Source: an alpha proteobacterium MED-G09 (GTDB taxonomy: Bacteria; Pseudomonadota; Alphaproteobacteria; MED-G09). Taken from it: a stretch of DNA of 64,000 nt. Made by a program: the position numbers and the translations under genes. Below are positions 19,208-27,160 of the stretch, piece by piece. The stretch is from the NCBI GenBank assembly GCA_905182015.1, contig CAJIZT010000007.1, forward strand, positions 1 to 64,000, given 5' to 3'. The notes beneath the pieces are model-generated. The model saw nothing but the letters and a program-made list of their open reading frames with translations, was not told where the DNA came from and ran no database searches. The first letter of the stretch is position 1. Each line of letters begins with the position of its first letter.

Positions 19208-20788
19208 ATGGCACAAATTAAAAGGGCATTAATTTCTGTATCAGATAAAAATGGAATTGTAGATTTTGCAAAGGGGCTTTCGGCCCTAGGTATAGAAATA
19301 ATTTCAACGGGGGGAACTTATTCCGCTCTTTCTCAGGCGGGAATAAGGGTAAAAGATGTTGCTTCAGTTACAAATTTTCCAGAAATTTTAGATGGTAGAG
19401 TTAAAACGCTTCACCCTAAAATACACGGTGGTCTTTTGGGGGTTAGGGATAACGATGAACACCGAATGGTTATGGAAGAGCATGATATATTGGACATAGA
19501 TCTATTAGTTGTTAATTTATATCCTTTTGAAGAAACTATTTCTAAAAAATCCGATTATAGAACTTGTATTGAAAATATAGACATAGGCGGGCCGGCAATG
19601 ATTAGGGCTGCTGCAAAAAATCATGCCCATGTTGGTGTGATTGTGGATTCAGATGATTATGGCGACGTAATAAAGGAGCTTAATGAAAATCAGACTTCAC
19701 TAAATAAGGTAACTCTTCAAAGATTGGCGCTAAAGGCTTATGCCAGAACAGCTGCCTATGACTCAACAATCTCAAACTGGATGTCGAAGGAATTAAATGA
19801 GCCTTTGGGAAAATATATGTCTCTGGGAGGTACGGAACAGCAAAATCTTCGTTATGGAGAAAATCCTCACCAAAGGGCAAAATTTTATAATGATGGGTCA
19901 AACAGAAAAGGTCTGATCACATCGACACAAATACAGGGAAAGGAACTAAGCTATAATAATATTAATGATACAAATGCAGCCTTTGACCTTGTGTCAGAGT
20001 TTGGCCTAGAGGGGGGGCCTGCAGTTGCAATTATCAAACATGCTAATCCTTGTGGAGTGGCGACCGGGGGAAGTCTTTCAGAAGCATACTCCAAGGCGTT
20101 AGAGTGCGATTCCGTTTCTGCATTTGGGGGAATAATTGCTCTTAATGAAGAGCTAGATAAAAAAACAGCCTCTCAGATAGCTGAGATATTTACAGAGGTA
20201 ATTATTGCTCCAAAGATTTCCATAGAAGCAAAAGAAATATTATCATCGAAGAAAAACCTTAGAATTTTAGTTACAGGCGGCCTATCAGAGCCAAATCTTC
20301 CTGGCATAATGATACGTTCAGTTTCTGGAGGGTTTCTTGCTCAAACAAAAGATAATATTATTCTTGATGAAGGTAGTTTGAGAGCTGTTACTAAACGCGA
20401 GCCATCTAAACAAGAAATGCAGGATCTGCTATTCGCCTTTAAAGTTGCCAAGCATGTTAAGTCAAATGCTATTGTTTATGCCAAAGGCGGAGCGACAGTC
20501 GGAATAGGCGCAGGTCAAATGAATAGGTTGGACTCATCTAGAATAGCCGCGCGTAAATCAGAAGATGCCGCAATAGCTGCGGGAATAGAGAGGCCAATGG
20601 CAGAAGGGTCTGTTGTTGCCTCAGATGCTTTCTTTCCATTTGCTGACGGATTAATGGCAGCGGCAGATGCAGGGGCTACCGCTATTATACAACCGGGAGG
20701 ATCTATAAGGGATGATGAGGTTATTGCCGCCGCAGATGACGCTGGCCTTGCAATGTTATTCACTGGGGTCAGACACTTTAACCATTAA
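19208..20788 (+). CDS. purH: Bifunctional AICAR formyltransferase/IMP cyclohydrolase
   Basis: A 526-residue bifunctional purine-biosynthesis enzyme performing the last two steps to IMP. The N-terminal IMP cyclohydrolase domain (about 1-195) has SVSDK, STGGTY and [10 protein letters not shown]. The AICAR transformylase domain has RYGENPHQ (about 216-223), KHANPCG (about 277-283) with the catalytic Lys-His pair, SAFGG, and a C-terminal DAFFPFADG segment. Length matches the family. It ends 29 bases from the convergent nhaD gene. Confidence 0.97.
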   Translation: MAQIKRALISVSDKNGIVDFAKGLSALGIEIISTGGTYSALSQAGIRVKDVASVTNFPEILDGRVKTLHPKIHGGLLGVRDNDEHRMVMEEHDILDIDLLVVNLYPFEETISKKSDYRTCIENIDIGGPAMIRAAAKNHAHVGVIVDSDDYGDVIKELNENQTSLNKVTLQRLALKAYARTAAYDSTISNWMSKELNEPLGKYMSLGGTEQQNLRYGENPHQRAKFYNDGSNRKGLITSTQIQGKELSYNNINDTNAAFDLVSEFGLEGGPAVAIIKHANPCGVATGGSLSEAYSKALECDSVSAFGGIIALNEELDKKTASQIAEIFTEVIIAPKISIEAKEILSSKKNLRILVTGGLSEPNLPGIMIRSVSGGFLAQTKDNIILDEGSLRAVTKREPSKQEMQDLLFAFKVAKHVKSNAIVYAKGGATVGIGAGQMNRLDSSRIAARKSEDAAIAAGIERPMAEGSVVASDAFFPFADGLMAAADAGATAIIQPGGSIRDDEVIAAADDAGLAMLFTGVRHFNH

Positions 20789-20817
20789 GATCTCTCTAAT
20801 TCTTCTAGTATTGAATA

Positions 20818-22284
20818 TTAAAAGCCAGTCACTAAATAATGGGTGAATATGCTCGCAAAATATCCTAAAACAATTGCCCACGTCCACTTTAGGTGAGAGA
20901 AGAAAGTATAGATACCTCGCGCTTGCCCCATAACAGCGACACCTGCCGCAGACCCTATTGAAAGCATAGATCCGCCAACTCCGGCAGTTAATGTAACAAG
21001 AAGCCATTGTCCTTGGCTCATTTCAGGCTGCATCTCTAGGACAGCAAACATAACTGGTATATTGTCAACTATAGCGGAGGCAAAGCCTACGATAATATTT
21101 GCAGTTGTTGCGCCAAGATCTCCATACATAAATTCTGATATTAGAGCCAAATATCCAAACGCGCCCAGACCTCCAACACAAAGTATAATTCCATAGAAAA
21201 AAATTAATGTATCCCACTCCGCTCTTTGTAAGTTAACAAAGATATCATATTTTTTATTACCTTTGAGTTTAGCCTCAAATCCAGAATCAGAGTGACCGTG
21301 ACCCTCAACTAAACTTTTTAATGTAGATGGATTCATATAAGTTTCATTTCGCAATTGAAGATAATAACTAAACAGCATCAAAAGGCCTAGCCCCGTCATC
21401 ATACCCAGAACAGGCGGCAAATGAAGAAAGTTATGGAATGAGACAGCCATTATTATGGTAAATATAAATAGCCCAACAACAAACCATCCGCCAAAACCTA
21501 CAATCGCTTCATCTTTAATTTGTTCTGGTTTTTCATTAGGTATAGCAAAACTCATAATCGTTCCGGTTACCAGCCAATTAACAAGAGACGGGAAAAAAAG
21601 AACTAAGAATTCGTCAAACTGGACAATACCTGCCTGCCAAACCATTAATGTTGTAATGTCCCCAAAAGGGCTAAAGGCACCACCAGCATTAGCAGCGACA
21701 ACAATATTTACACAAGAGATAGAAATAAATTTTATATTTTTTCCGCCAACAGCTATAACAACAGTGGCCATCAAAAGAGCCGTTGTAAGATTATCAGCAA
21801 TTGGAGACATTAAAAAAGCAATTAATCCTGTGATCCAAAAAATCTTTCGCAAAGAAAATCCGGATGTCACAAGTTTGGCCCTAAGAAGGTTAAAAATCCC
21901 TCGCTCTTCCATTGTGTTAATAAAAGTCATTGCAGCAAGGAGGAATAAAAATAACTCAACAAACTCAAGCAAGTTATGTGAAATAATTTTATCAGCAAGT
22001 TCAGACTGGCCAGCCGCAGCGTAGGATATACCGACTAATAGCCAGATTAATCCAGCAGCCACAACGACGGGTTTTGATTTTTTAAGGTGAAGTTTTTCCT
22101 CGGCAATTACAAAAATGTAAGCCAAAACAAAAATAGTAATGGCTAAATATCCAAGATTGCTGCCAGTTAAGTCAACGCCTTGGGAGACTTCTGAAGCCAG
22201 AGTCTCTAAAGGCAAGAGAACAGACAAAAATAAACTAGCCGTAAGGCTTAGATTAAACTTAGAAGTGAAAAATTTTGTTAGCAT
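20818..22284 (-). CDS. nhaD: NhaD-type Na+/H+ antiporter
   Basis: A 488-residue polytopic inner-membrane protein of the ion transporter superfamily, with an N-terminal signal-like segment (about 10-30) and 12 or so further hydrophobic helices. The family landmarks are SPIADNLTTALLMATV (about 160-175) and NAGGAFSPFGDITTLMVWQ (about 199-217), which I associate with NhaD, a sodium/proton antiporter often found in marine and halophilic bacteria. Direction and ion preference are family-based. It is monocistronic by spacing, convergent to purH and downstream of a 116-base gap after btuB's end. Confidence 0.9.
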   Translation of the reverse strand: MLTKFFTSKFNLSLTASLFLSVLLPLETLASEVSQGVDLTGSNLGYLAITIFVLAYIFVIAEEKLHLKKSKPVVVAAGLIWLLVGISYAAAGQSELADKIISHNLLEFVELFLFLLAAMTFINTMEERGIFNLLRAKLVTSGFSLRKIFWITGLIAFLMSPIADNLTTALLMATVVIAVGGKNIKFISISCVNIVVAANAGGAFSPFGDITTLMVWQAGIVQFDEFLVLFFPSLVNWLVTGTIMSFAIPNEKPEQIKDEAIVGFGGWFVVGLFIFTIIMAVSFHNFLHLPPVLGMMTGLGLLMLFSYYLQLRNETYMNPSTLKSLVEGHGHSDSGFEAKLKGNKKYDIFVNLQRAEWDTLIFFYGIILCVGGLGAFGYLALISEFMYGDLGATTANIIVGFASAIVDNIPVMFAVLEMQPEMSQGQWLLVTLTAGVGGSMLSIGSAAGVAVMGQARGIYTFFSHLKWTWAIVLGYFASIFTHYLVTGF

Positions 22285-22400
22285 TGAGATTTCTCCATCT
22301 TAGATAGTACAAAGGCTGAAAATAAATGAGCTTTAAGTATAAATCTGATAACATAATTCTAAATAAAATAACAAGCAAAACCGCTACAAGCGATAATTTG

Positions 22401-24233
22401 TTAGAAACTCATTCTGATCCCAATAGAGCCTGACAAGTCTGGTGTTCCATAGCCAAAGACTTGCTGATACTCTTCATTAAATAAATTTTCTATACGAAAA
22501 AACCATTCTCCAAAATTAGAAGTCTTGAAGGAACCGTTAACATCAGCCCTCACCCATGAATCAAGTTTTCCATAAGTATTCATTTCTGAGCCATTATATT
22601 TAAACAAAAAAGATCCTGAATATTTCTTGTTTAGATTAAAAATAAAACCAACTTCACCTGAGTTCTTAGCTACATTATAAAGAGATGAGCCATCACCATC
22701 GGTTGAATCAATATAAGAGTAATTCGCATAAAGATTAACAAAGTCAGAAACTTTATATTCGGATAAGACCTCAACTCCCTCAGAGAAAACTTTATCAATG
22801 TTTTCATACCCGCCGACCCCAAATGAAAAATTAATCTGATCATCAACCTCTTGATTAAAGTATGTAATTGCAAAACTTCCGACCCCTTCATTAAAGAGCA
22901 GCTCCAGACCAAAATCATAACCCGATGATGTCTCGGCTCCTATCTTTTTATTAGCTTCGTTTGCTCCACAACAAAAATAGGTAGCTTGGAAGATAGTTGG
23001 TACCTTAAACCCCTCTCCCCAACTAGACCTAATGGTTAAATTTTCTGTTGCCTTTAGAACTCCACTTACTTTACGCGTGGTTTTTGATCCAAACTGATTG
23101 TGATCATCGTTCCTTATTCCAGTAGAAATAGTAACCATACTAGTGGGCCGATATTCATAAAGAAGAAAAGAGCCGTCAATGATAGATTCGTCATTATTAA
23201 CTCTATTTTTTTCTTTTTCAAAACCAAAGGCTATTTTATTGAATTGATTGAGATTAATATTTCCTTGGTACCTGAAAGAATCTCTTCTTCCGCTCGCACC
23301 AAAGGTTAGTAAATTATTTGTATAATAATCTCGGCTTACATCGGACTGAGAAATTAATATACTACTCTGAAGTCTTGCATTAAAGGATTGGAATGAAGCA
23401 GAAGCAGATCCTATAAATTGTTCAGTATTGCTTTTTTCATTTCCATCTTGAACACCTGTGATAAAACCATAGCTATCGTACTCAACCTCAGAATCTACAT
23501 AGGACAGCGAACCCCTTAAGGTTAAGGATTTAAAATCAAGGGCCCCATTCAGAGAATAAGACTCGCTGTTGAATGGATCCTTTTCAGTATTTCCATCAGC
23601 TTTATCTGCCTTGCTAATGCCATTAATGGAGGTTTCCCCGGCGGTTAATCTTAATTGACCCAGCGGTCCTAAAAAATTAATATTAGCATTGTGTCTTCTT
23701 AATCCAAAAGATCCAACTTCAGATGAAATATCAATTGAATCTTCGGTAGGTCTCCTCGTAAAGATACTAACGACTCCACCTATAGCATCAGAACCCCAGA
23801 GCGTAGATTGAGAACCTTTTAATACCTCAATAGATTCAATATTTGCTGTATCTAAATAATCAAAATTATATCCGCCTGCGGGCGAAGAAGCGTCATTAAC
23901 GGGAACGCCGTCAATTAAAACAAGCGTTTGCGAACTTGCGGCACCTCGGATTCTTACAGTTCCTACACCTCCGAAGCTGCCGTTTTGTTTTGTTGTGACT
24001 CCGGGACTTGAGGCTATTGCATCAATCGCATAAATATACCCGCGTTCCCTAATCCTCTCTCTCGAGATAATATAAATACTCGAGCTGATATCCTTTGCTG
24101 CAGTTGGAATTCGGACACTGCTTACAATGATTTCCTGTATTCCCTTTAATCCCTGAGACTCTTCAGCATGAGAGGCTCCGAGATGAAAAAAGCTTAACAG
24201 AAATAGAAAATAAAAAAAATAAAAAGTCTTCAT
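22401..24233 (-). CDS. btuB: TonB-dependent vitamin B12 receptor BtuB-like
   Basis: A 610-residue outer-membrane beta-barrel receptor. Start ATG 24233 follows GAGG at 24239-24242 and gives a clean signal peptide (MKTFYFFYFLFLLSFFHLGASHA); an ATG 12 codons earlier lies inside the regulatory leader and is unlikely. A TonB-box-like EIIVSS follows the signal, then the plug domain with RIRGAASSQTLVLIDGVPVND and SIEVLKGSQSTLWGSDAIGGVV, which is very BtuB-like, then the barrel ending in an aromatic residue (MSF). Preceded by a cobalamin riboswitch, which strongly supports corrinoid uptake. No btuCDF genes are in the window. Confidence 0.92.
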   Translation of the reverse strand: MKTFYFFYFLFLLSFFHLGASHAEESQGLKGIQEIIVSSVRIPTAAKDISSSIYIISRERIRERGYIYAIDAIASSPGVTTKQNGSFGGVGTVRIRGAASSQTLVLIDGVPVNDASSPAGGYNFDYLDTANIESIEVLKGSQSTLWGSDAIGGVVSIFTRRPTEDSIDISSEVGSFGLRRHNANINFLGPLGQLRLTAGETSINGISKADKADGNTEKDPFNSESYSLNGALDFKSLTLRGSLSYVDSEVEYDSYGFITGVQDGNEKSNTEQFIGSASASFQSFNARLQSSILISQSDVSRDYYTNNLLTFGASGRRDSFRYQGNINLNQFNKIAFGFEKEKNRVNNDESIIDGSFLLYEYRPTSMVTISTGIRNDDHNQFGSKTTRKVSGVLKATENLTIRSSWGEGFKVPTIFQATYFCCGANEANKKIGAETSSGYDFGLELLFNEGVGSFAITYFNQEVDDQINFSFGVGGYENIDKVFSEGVEVLSEYKVSDFVNLYANYSYIDSTDGDGSSLYNVAKNSGEVGFIFNLNKKYSGSFLFKYNGSEMNTYGKLDSWVRADVNGSFKTSNFGEWFFRIENLFNEEYQQVFGYGTPDLSGSIGIRMSF

Positions 24234-24237
24234 GGGT

Positions 24238-24274
24238 GCCTCACAAAACGACATTAATAAAAACAGCACGAGGC
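24238..24274 (-). promoter_or_regulatory. Candidate ribosome-site-sequestering helix of the btuB riboswitch
   Basis: Between aptamer and start codon, GCCTC (minus strand, 24270-24274) can pair with GAGGC (24238-24242), which contains the btuB Shine-Dalgarno sequence, extended by two G-U pairs. No run of U follows a strong hairpin in the leader, so control at translation initiation is more likely than termination. A second small hairpin (GAC..GTC, about 24317-24330) lies between this helix and the aptamer. Inference from base pairing only. Confidence 0.45.
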
Positions 24275-24343
24275 TGACATTAAACTAGTCGCTTCAAAGG
24301 AAGTTCCTGCTCAAAGACTGGTCCCGGTCTAGAACGAACGACA

Positions 24344-24495
24344 TAATGGCAGGTTTCCTGACTTAAAGATCGTAGCTTGAGGTCGCCTTACCAGAAAATC
24401 CAGTGACATAAATGACCTCTTACTTCTTAAACACAGTTGCGGGTACAGTATAGGCGTCTAACCTATTTCCCTTTTAACTTTAAAAAGCACCATTA
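24344..24495 (-). promoter_or_regulatory. Cobalamin (B12) riboswitch aptamer
   Basis: On the minus strand the leader of btuB carries the conserved parts in the right order: GGTGC (24487-24491), GGGAA followed by the GGTTAGACGCC region (about 24455-24473), CCCGCAACTG (about 24434-24443), and the B12 box AAGTCAGGAAACCTGCC (about 24349-24365). A closing P1 helix is visible, TAATGG (24490-24495) pairing with CCATTA (24344-24349). Adenosylcobalamin binding should repress btuB. All elements were read directly; only the exact 5' end of the leader is uncertain. Confidence 0.95.
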
Positions 24496-24709
24496 AGATT
24501 CTTTTTATTTAGTTTTTAAAAAAATATCAACCTAATTTTTTTAATATTATCATTAGCATTATTAAAGTGTGTTTTGTGTGTAACTTAAGCAATAGCAACA
24601 AAGTATGCCAGTGGAAATAATAAGACTTTAGTTAACTTAAAGTTTTTTAAAGACACCTAAGAACAGGGCCTGATTGATAATTTATATCAGTAATCACCTT
24701 CTTTTAAGA
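24496..24709. other. Gene-free interval between riboswitch and tRNA-Gly
   Basis: An AT-rich stretch of 214 bases without a supportable reading frame. It should contain the btuB promoter on the minus strand and, nearer 24660-24709, sequence downstream of the tRNA. I see no strong intrinsic terminator; a weak dyad (GATTGATAAtttaTATCAGTAATC) lies at about 24672-24694 just beyond the tRNA 3' end on the minus strand. Confidence 0.5.
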
Positions 24710-24784
24710 TGGAGCGGGCGAAGAGATTCGAACTCTCGACCCTCACGTTGGCAACGTGATGCTCTACCACTGAGCTACACCCGC
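24710..24784 (-). tRNA. tRNA-Gly (GCC)
   Basis: A complete cloverleaf on the minus strand: 7-bp acceptor GCGGGTG/CGCCCGC, D arm GCTC..GAGC, anticodon stem TCACG/CGTGA with loop TTGCCAA giving anticodon GCC (glycine), T arm GAGAG-TTCGAAT-CTCTT, discriminator T. The 3' CCA is encoded (24710-24712), total 75 bases. All stems pair. Confidence 0.98.
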
Positions 24785-24894
24785 TTGATAAAATTATTGT
24801 GACAATATTTGAAAGTTAAGAATATGTAAACAAACATAATTATAAAGTTATTTAACTATTATAATCATATTAAATATAATAAGATTGAAAACAA

Positions 24895-25389
24895 ATGAAA
24901 AAACAAGATCAAAGAATACAGCTAGTAGCCTCAACAGATTTTCGTAATGATGTTGATAGCTGGCGCAGAGAGCAAAATGATCTACCATCTCATTCTGAAG
25001 CGATAAGGAGACTGGTTAAAATTGCGCTGCGCTCAAAGGAAAATGAAATGATGAAAATGATTGTAGCAATAATAAGGCCACATAAATACGAAGAGGTTCG
25101 TAACGCACTAATCGACATAGGAATAGAAGGACTTTCAGCCACAGAGATTAGAGGCTTTGGAAGGCAGAGGGGGCAAACAGAGATATATAGAGGGGCAGAA
25201 TATAAAACAACCGAGGTCCCGAAGATAAAAATTGAACTTGTAGTACCTGCAACAAAATTAGATCAGGTAGTTAACACAATAACGAAAAGCTCTGAAACTG
25301 GAAAAGTTGGAGACGGAAAAATCTTTATAACTAATGTCGACCAGGCGATAAGAATAAGAACTGGTGAAACACAAGATGATGCAATATAG
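24895..25389 (+). CDS. Ribbon-helix-helix domain fused to PII nitrogen-regulatory protein
   Basis: A 164-residue protein with two recognisable parts. Residues about 6-46 (RIQLVASTDFRNDVDSW ... SEAIRRLVKIAL) look like a ribbon-helix-helix (CopG/Arc-type) DNA-binding domain. Residues 52-164 are a complete PII protein: KMIVAIIRPHK start, T-loop RGFGRQRGQTEIYRGAEY with Tyr103 at the position of the uridylylated Tyr51 of GlnB, B-loop TGKVGDGKIF and C-terminal RIRTGE. PII proteins sense ATP/ADP and 2-oxoglutarate and act by protein contacts; a DNA-binding fusion is unusual. No amtB is adjacent. An internal ATG at 25048 has AAGGA seven bases upstream, so a 113-residue free PII could also be made. 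cnoX follows after two bases. Confidence 0.85.
   Translation: MKKQDQRIQLVASTDFRNDVDSWRREQNDLPSHSEAIRRLVKIALRSKENEMMKMIVAIIRPHKYEEVRNALIDIGIEGLSATEIRGFGRQRGQTEIYRGAEYKTTEVPKIKIELVVPATKLDQVVNTITKSSETGKVGDGKIFITNVDQAIRIRTGETQDDAI
25036..25050 (+). promoter_or_regulatory. Internal ribosome binding site and ATG for stand-alone PII
   Basis: AAGGA at 25036-25040 is followed by seven bases and an in-frame ATG at 25048 (then a second ATG at 25051), exactly at the border between the ribbon-helix-helix and PII parts. By contrast the full-length start at 24895 has only a weak purine stretch upstream. The arrangement would allow two products from one gene. Confidence 0.5.
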
Positions 25390-25391
25390 AA

Positions 25392-26324
25392 ATGGTTTCT
25401 GAGAATCCCAATAGTAAAGATGCAAATATGAGCTCCGTCAATGGAGAAATTATTATCAATGTAGTTACAGAAAACTTTATGTCTGATGTAATTGAAAAAT
25501 CAAAAGAAATTCCTGTAATAGTTGATTTCTGGGCTCCTTGGTGCGAGCCCTGCAAACAGTTGACCCCAATAATAGAAAAATTGATTTTAGAGCAAAATGG
25601 CAGGGTGATACTTGCAAAAATGAATATCGAGGAATCTCCTGAGGTTGCTCAACAGCTAAAAATTCAGTCCATACCTGCCGTGATGGCTTTCCATGATGGT
25701 CAGCCTTTGGACGGTTTTGTTGGAGTACAACCAGAAAAAAATATTTCAGAGTTTATACAAAAAATAGCAGCAAAAAATAACTCATCCTCTATTGATCAGG
25801 ATTTCTTAATTGCAAAAACTGAATTAGAAAATGAAAATTTTCATGAGGCGTCTTTAATCCTTTCAAATATTATAAATATTGAACCAAAAAATATCTCTGC
25901 AATCTCTTTGCTTTCTAGATGCCTTATAAGGCTGGGCAAGCTTAATGAGGCCTTGGAGATAATTGAAAACCTACCAGATGAAGCTTCCAAAAATCAGGAC
26001 TATGTGTCCGTCTGTTCTGAAATCGATCTCTTAAGGAAGGCTGAAAAGAGACCTTTTGATAAAAATGAAGAAAATAATCTGCGTACTAAAATTCAAGAAA
26101 ATCCTAAAGACCAACAATCTAGATTAGATCTATCAGTTTTACTTGCGACTTCCGGAAATAGCCAAACCGCAATAGAAGAGCTTTTAGTTATGATAGAAAT
26201 GGATCTAAAGTGGAATGATAGTGCGGGGCGCAAGCAGCTTATAGAAATTTTTAGTGCCCTAGGAGACCAAAGTGAGCTCGTTATTGAGGGGAGGAAGAGA
26301 TTATCGTCTTTGCTTTTTAATTAG
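25392..26324 (+). CDS. cnoX: Thioredoxin-TPR protein, CnoX/YbbN type
   Basis: A 310-residue cytosolic protein. The N-terminal thioredoxin fold (about 22-130) has a full WCEPC active site (about 51-55), and cis-proline lies in QSIPAVMAF. The C-terminal part (about 135-310) is built of TPR-like helices (repeated A-LxxLL patterns). CnoX proteins hold unfolding proteins and guard cysteines for the chaperones. E. coli CnoX lacks the CxxC, whereas many alphaproteobacterial homologues keep it, as here. Followed two bases later by a Lon N-domain gene, an arrangement I recall from other alphaproteobacteria. Confidence 0.88.
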   Translation: MVSENPNSKDANMSSVNGEIIINVVTENFMSDVIEKSKEIPVIVDFWAPWCEPCKQLTPIIEKLILEQNGRVILAKMNIEESPEVAQQLKIQSIPAVMAFHDGQPLDGFVGVQPEKNISEFIQKIAAKNNSSSIDQDFLIAKTELENENFHEASLILSNIINIEPKNISAISLLSRCLIRLGKLNEALEIIENLPDEASKNQDYVSVCSEIDLLRKAEKRPFDKNEENNLRTKIQENPKDQQSRLDLSVLLATSGNSQTAIEELLVMIEMDLKWNDSAGRKQLIEIFSALGDQSELVIEGRKRLSSLLFN

Positions 26325-26326
26325 TC

Positions 26327-26977
26327 ATGAAGTCATTAAAAGAATATAAAAATATTGAAGAGCTTCCTCCCAAACTATCTATTTTTCCTCTTCCAGGAGC
26401 CCTATTGTTACCTAGAACTCAATTGCCCTTAAATATTTTTGAGCCAAGATATCTTGAAATGGTTGATGATGCATTAACGAGCAATAGATTAATTGCAATG
26501 ATACAGAATCAATCTGATAATAAGGATAGTTTATTTAAAGTTGGCTGTGTGGGGAAAATTACGTCCTATAGTGAGCTAACAAATAATAGAATAGTAATAA
26601 CGTTGACGGGTGTATGCAGATTCTCTGTTGGTCAAGAGCTTGAGGTTGTTACCCCATACAGACAATTTCAGGTTAACTACGAACAGTTTGCGAATGATCT
26701 TTTGAAAGGCTTTGGTGAAAAAAATGTCAACAGAGAGGGGCTTTTAGTATGTTTAAAGAAATATTTAGATCAGAATAACCTCGAGGTAGACTGGAATTCA
26801 ATAAAAAATTCCCCAACAGAGCTTTTAGTTAACTCACTATGCTTGCTAAGCCCATACAGGCCCGAAGAAAAACAAGCACTGCTTGAGGCTCAAGATCTTT
26901 CTGAAAGAAATGAAATATTAATAGCTATGACGGAAATGTCATTATCATCCGAATCCGGAACAGAAAAAATACAGTGA
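26327..26977 (+). CDS. Lon protease N-terminal (substrate-binding) domain protein
   Basis: A 216-residue stand-alone LON_substr_bdg protein. The start LSIFPLPGALLLPRTQLPLNIFEPRYLEMVDDAL (about 17-50) is the family signature and is followed by VGCVGKI and GVCRF strands. There is no ATPase or protease domain, which is normal for this family. The role is unknown; it may deliver or bind substrates. It sits between cnoX and the Trm112-like gene with gaps of two and six bases, so the four genes from the PII fusion onward form one likely operon. Confidence 0.9.
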   Translation: MKSLKEYKNIEELPPKLSIFPLPGALLLPRTQLPLNIFEPRYLEMVDDALTSNRLIAMIQNQSDNKDSLFKVGCVGKITSYSELTNNRIVITLTGVCRFSVGQELEVVTPYRQFQVNYEQFANDLLKGFGEKNVNREGLLVCLKKYLDQNNLEVDWNSIKNSPTELLVNSLCLLSPYRPEEKQALLEAQDLSERNEILIAMTEMSLSSESGTEKIQ

Positions 26978-26983
26978 GGAAAA

Positions 26984-27160
26984 ATGACTAAAGAAATAGA
27001 TAAAAAGTTATTAGAAATATTAGTTTGTCCCTTAACAAAAGAAACCCTTATTTGGGATAAAGACAATCAAGAGTTAATAAGTAAAAAAGCAGGTCTGGCT
27101 TACCCGGTCAGAGACGGAATACCTATAATGTTAGTTGATGAAGCAAGAAAAATTAGTTAG
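26984..27160 (+). CDS. Trm112 family protein (UPF0434)
   Basis: A 58-residue protein beginning at ATG 26984, six bases after the Lon-domain gene, with GAGGA just upstream. [14 protein letters not shown] (about 9-22) and the later [25 protein letters not shown] (about 31-55) match the Trm112/YcaR family. Eukaryotic Trm112 activates methyltransferases; the bacterial role is unclear. Only one of the zinc-type cysteines is present, as is usual for alphaproteobacterial members. The stop overlaps the convergent monooxygenase gene by four bases. Confidence 0.9.
   Translation: MTKEIDKKLLEILVCPLTKETLIWDKDNQELISKKAGLAYPVRDGIPIMLVDEARKIS

Noticed and set aside
27157-27160. Overlap of the Trm112 and monooxygenase stops as a possible frameshift
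   Set aside because: Both proteins end where their families end; a four-base tail-to-tail overlap is common in this compact genome (argG/folD has the same).
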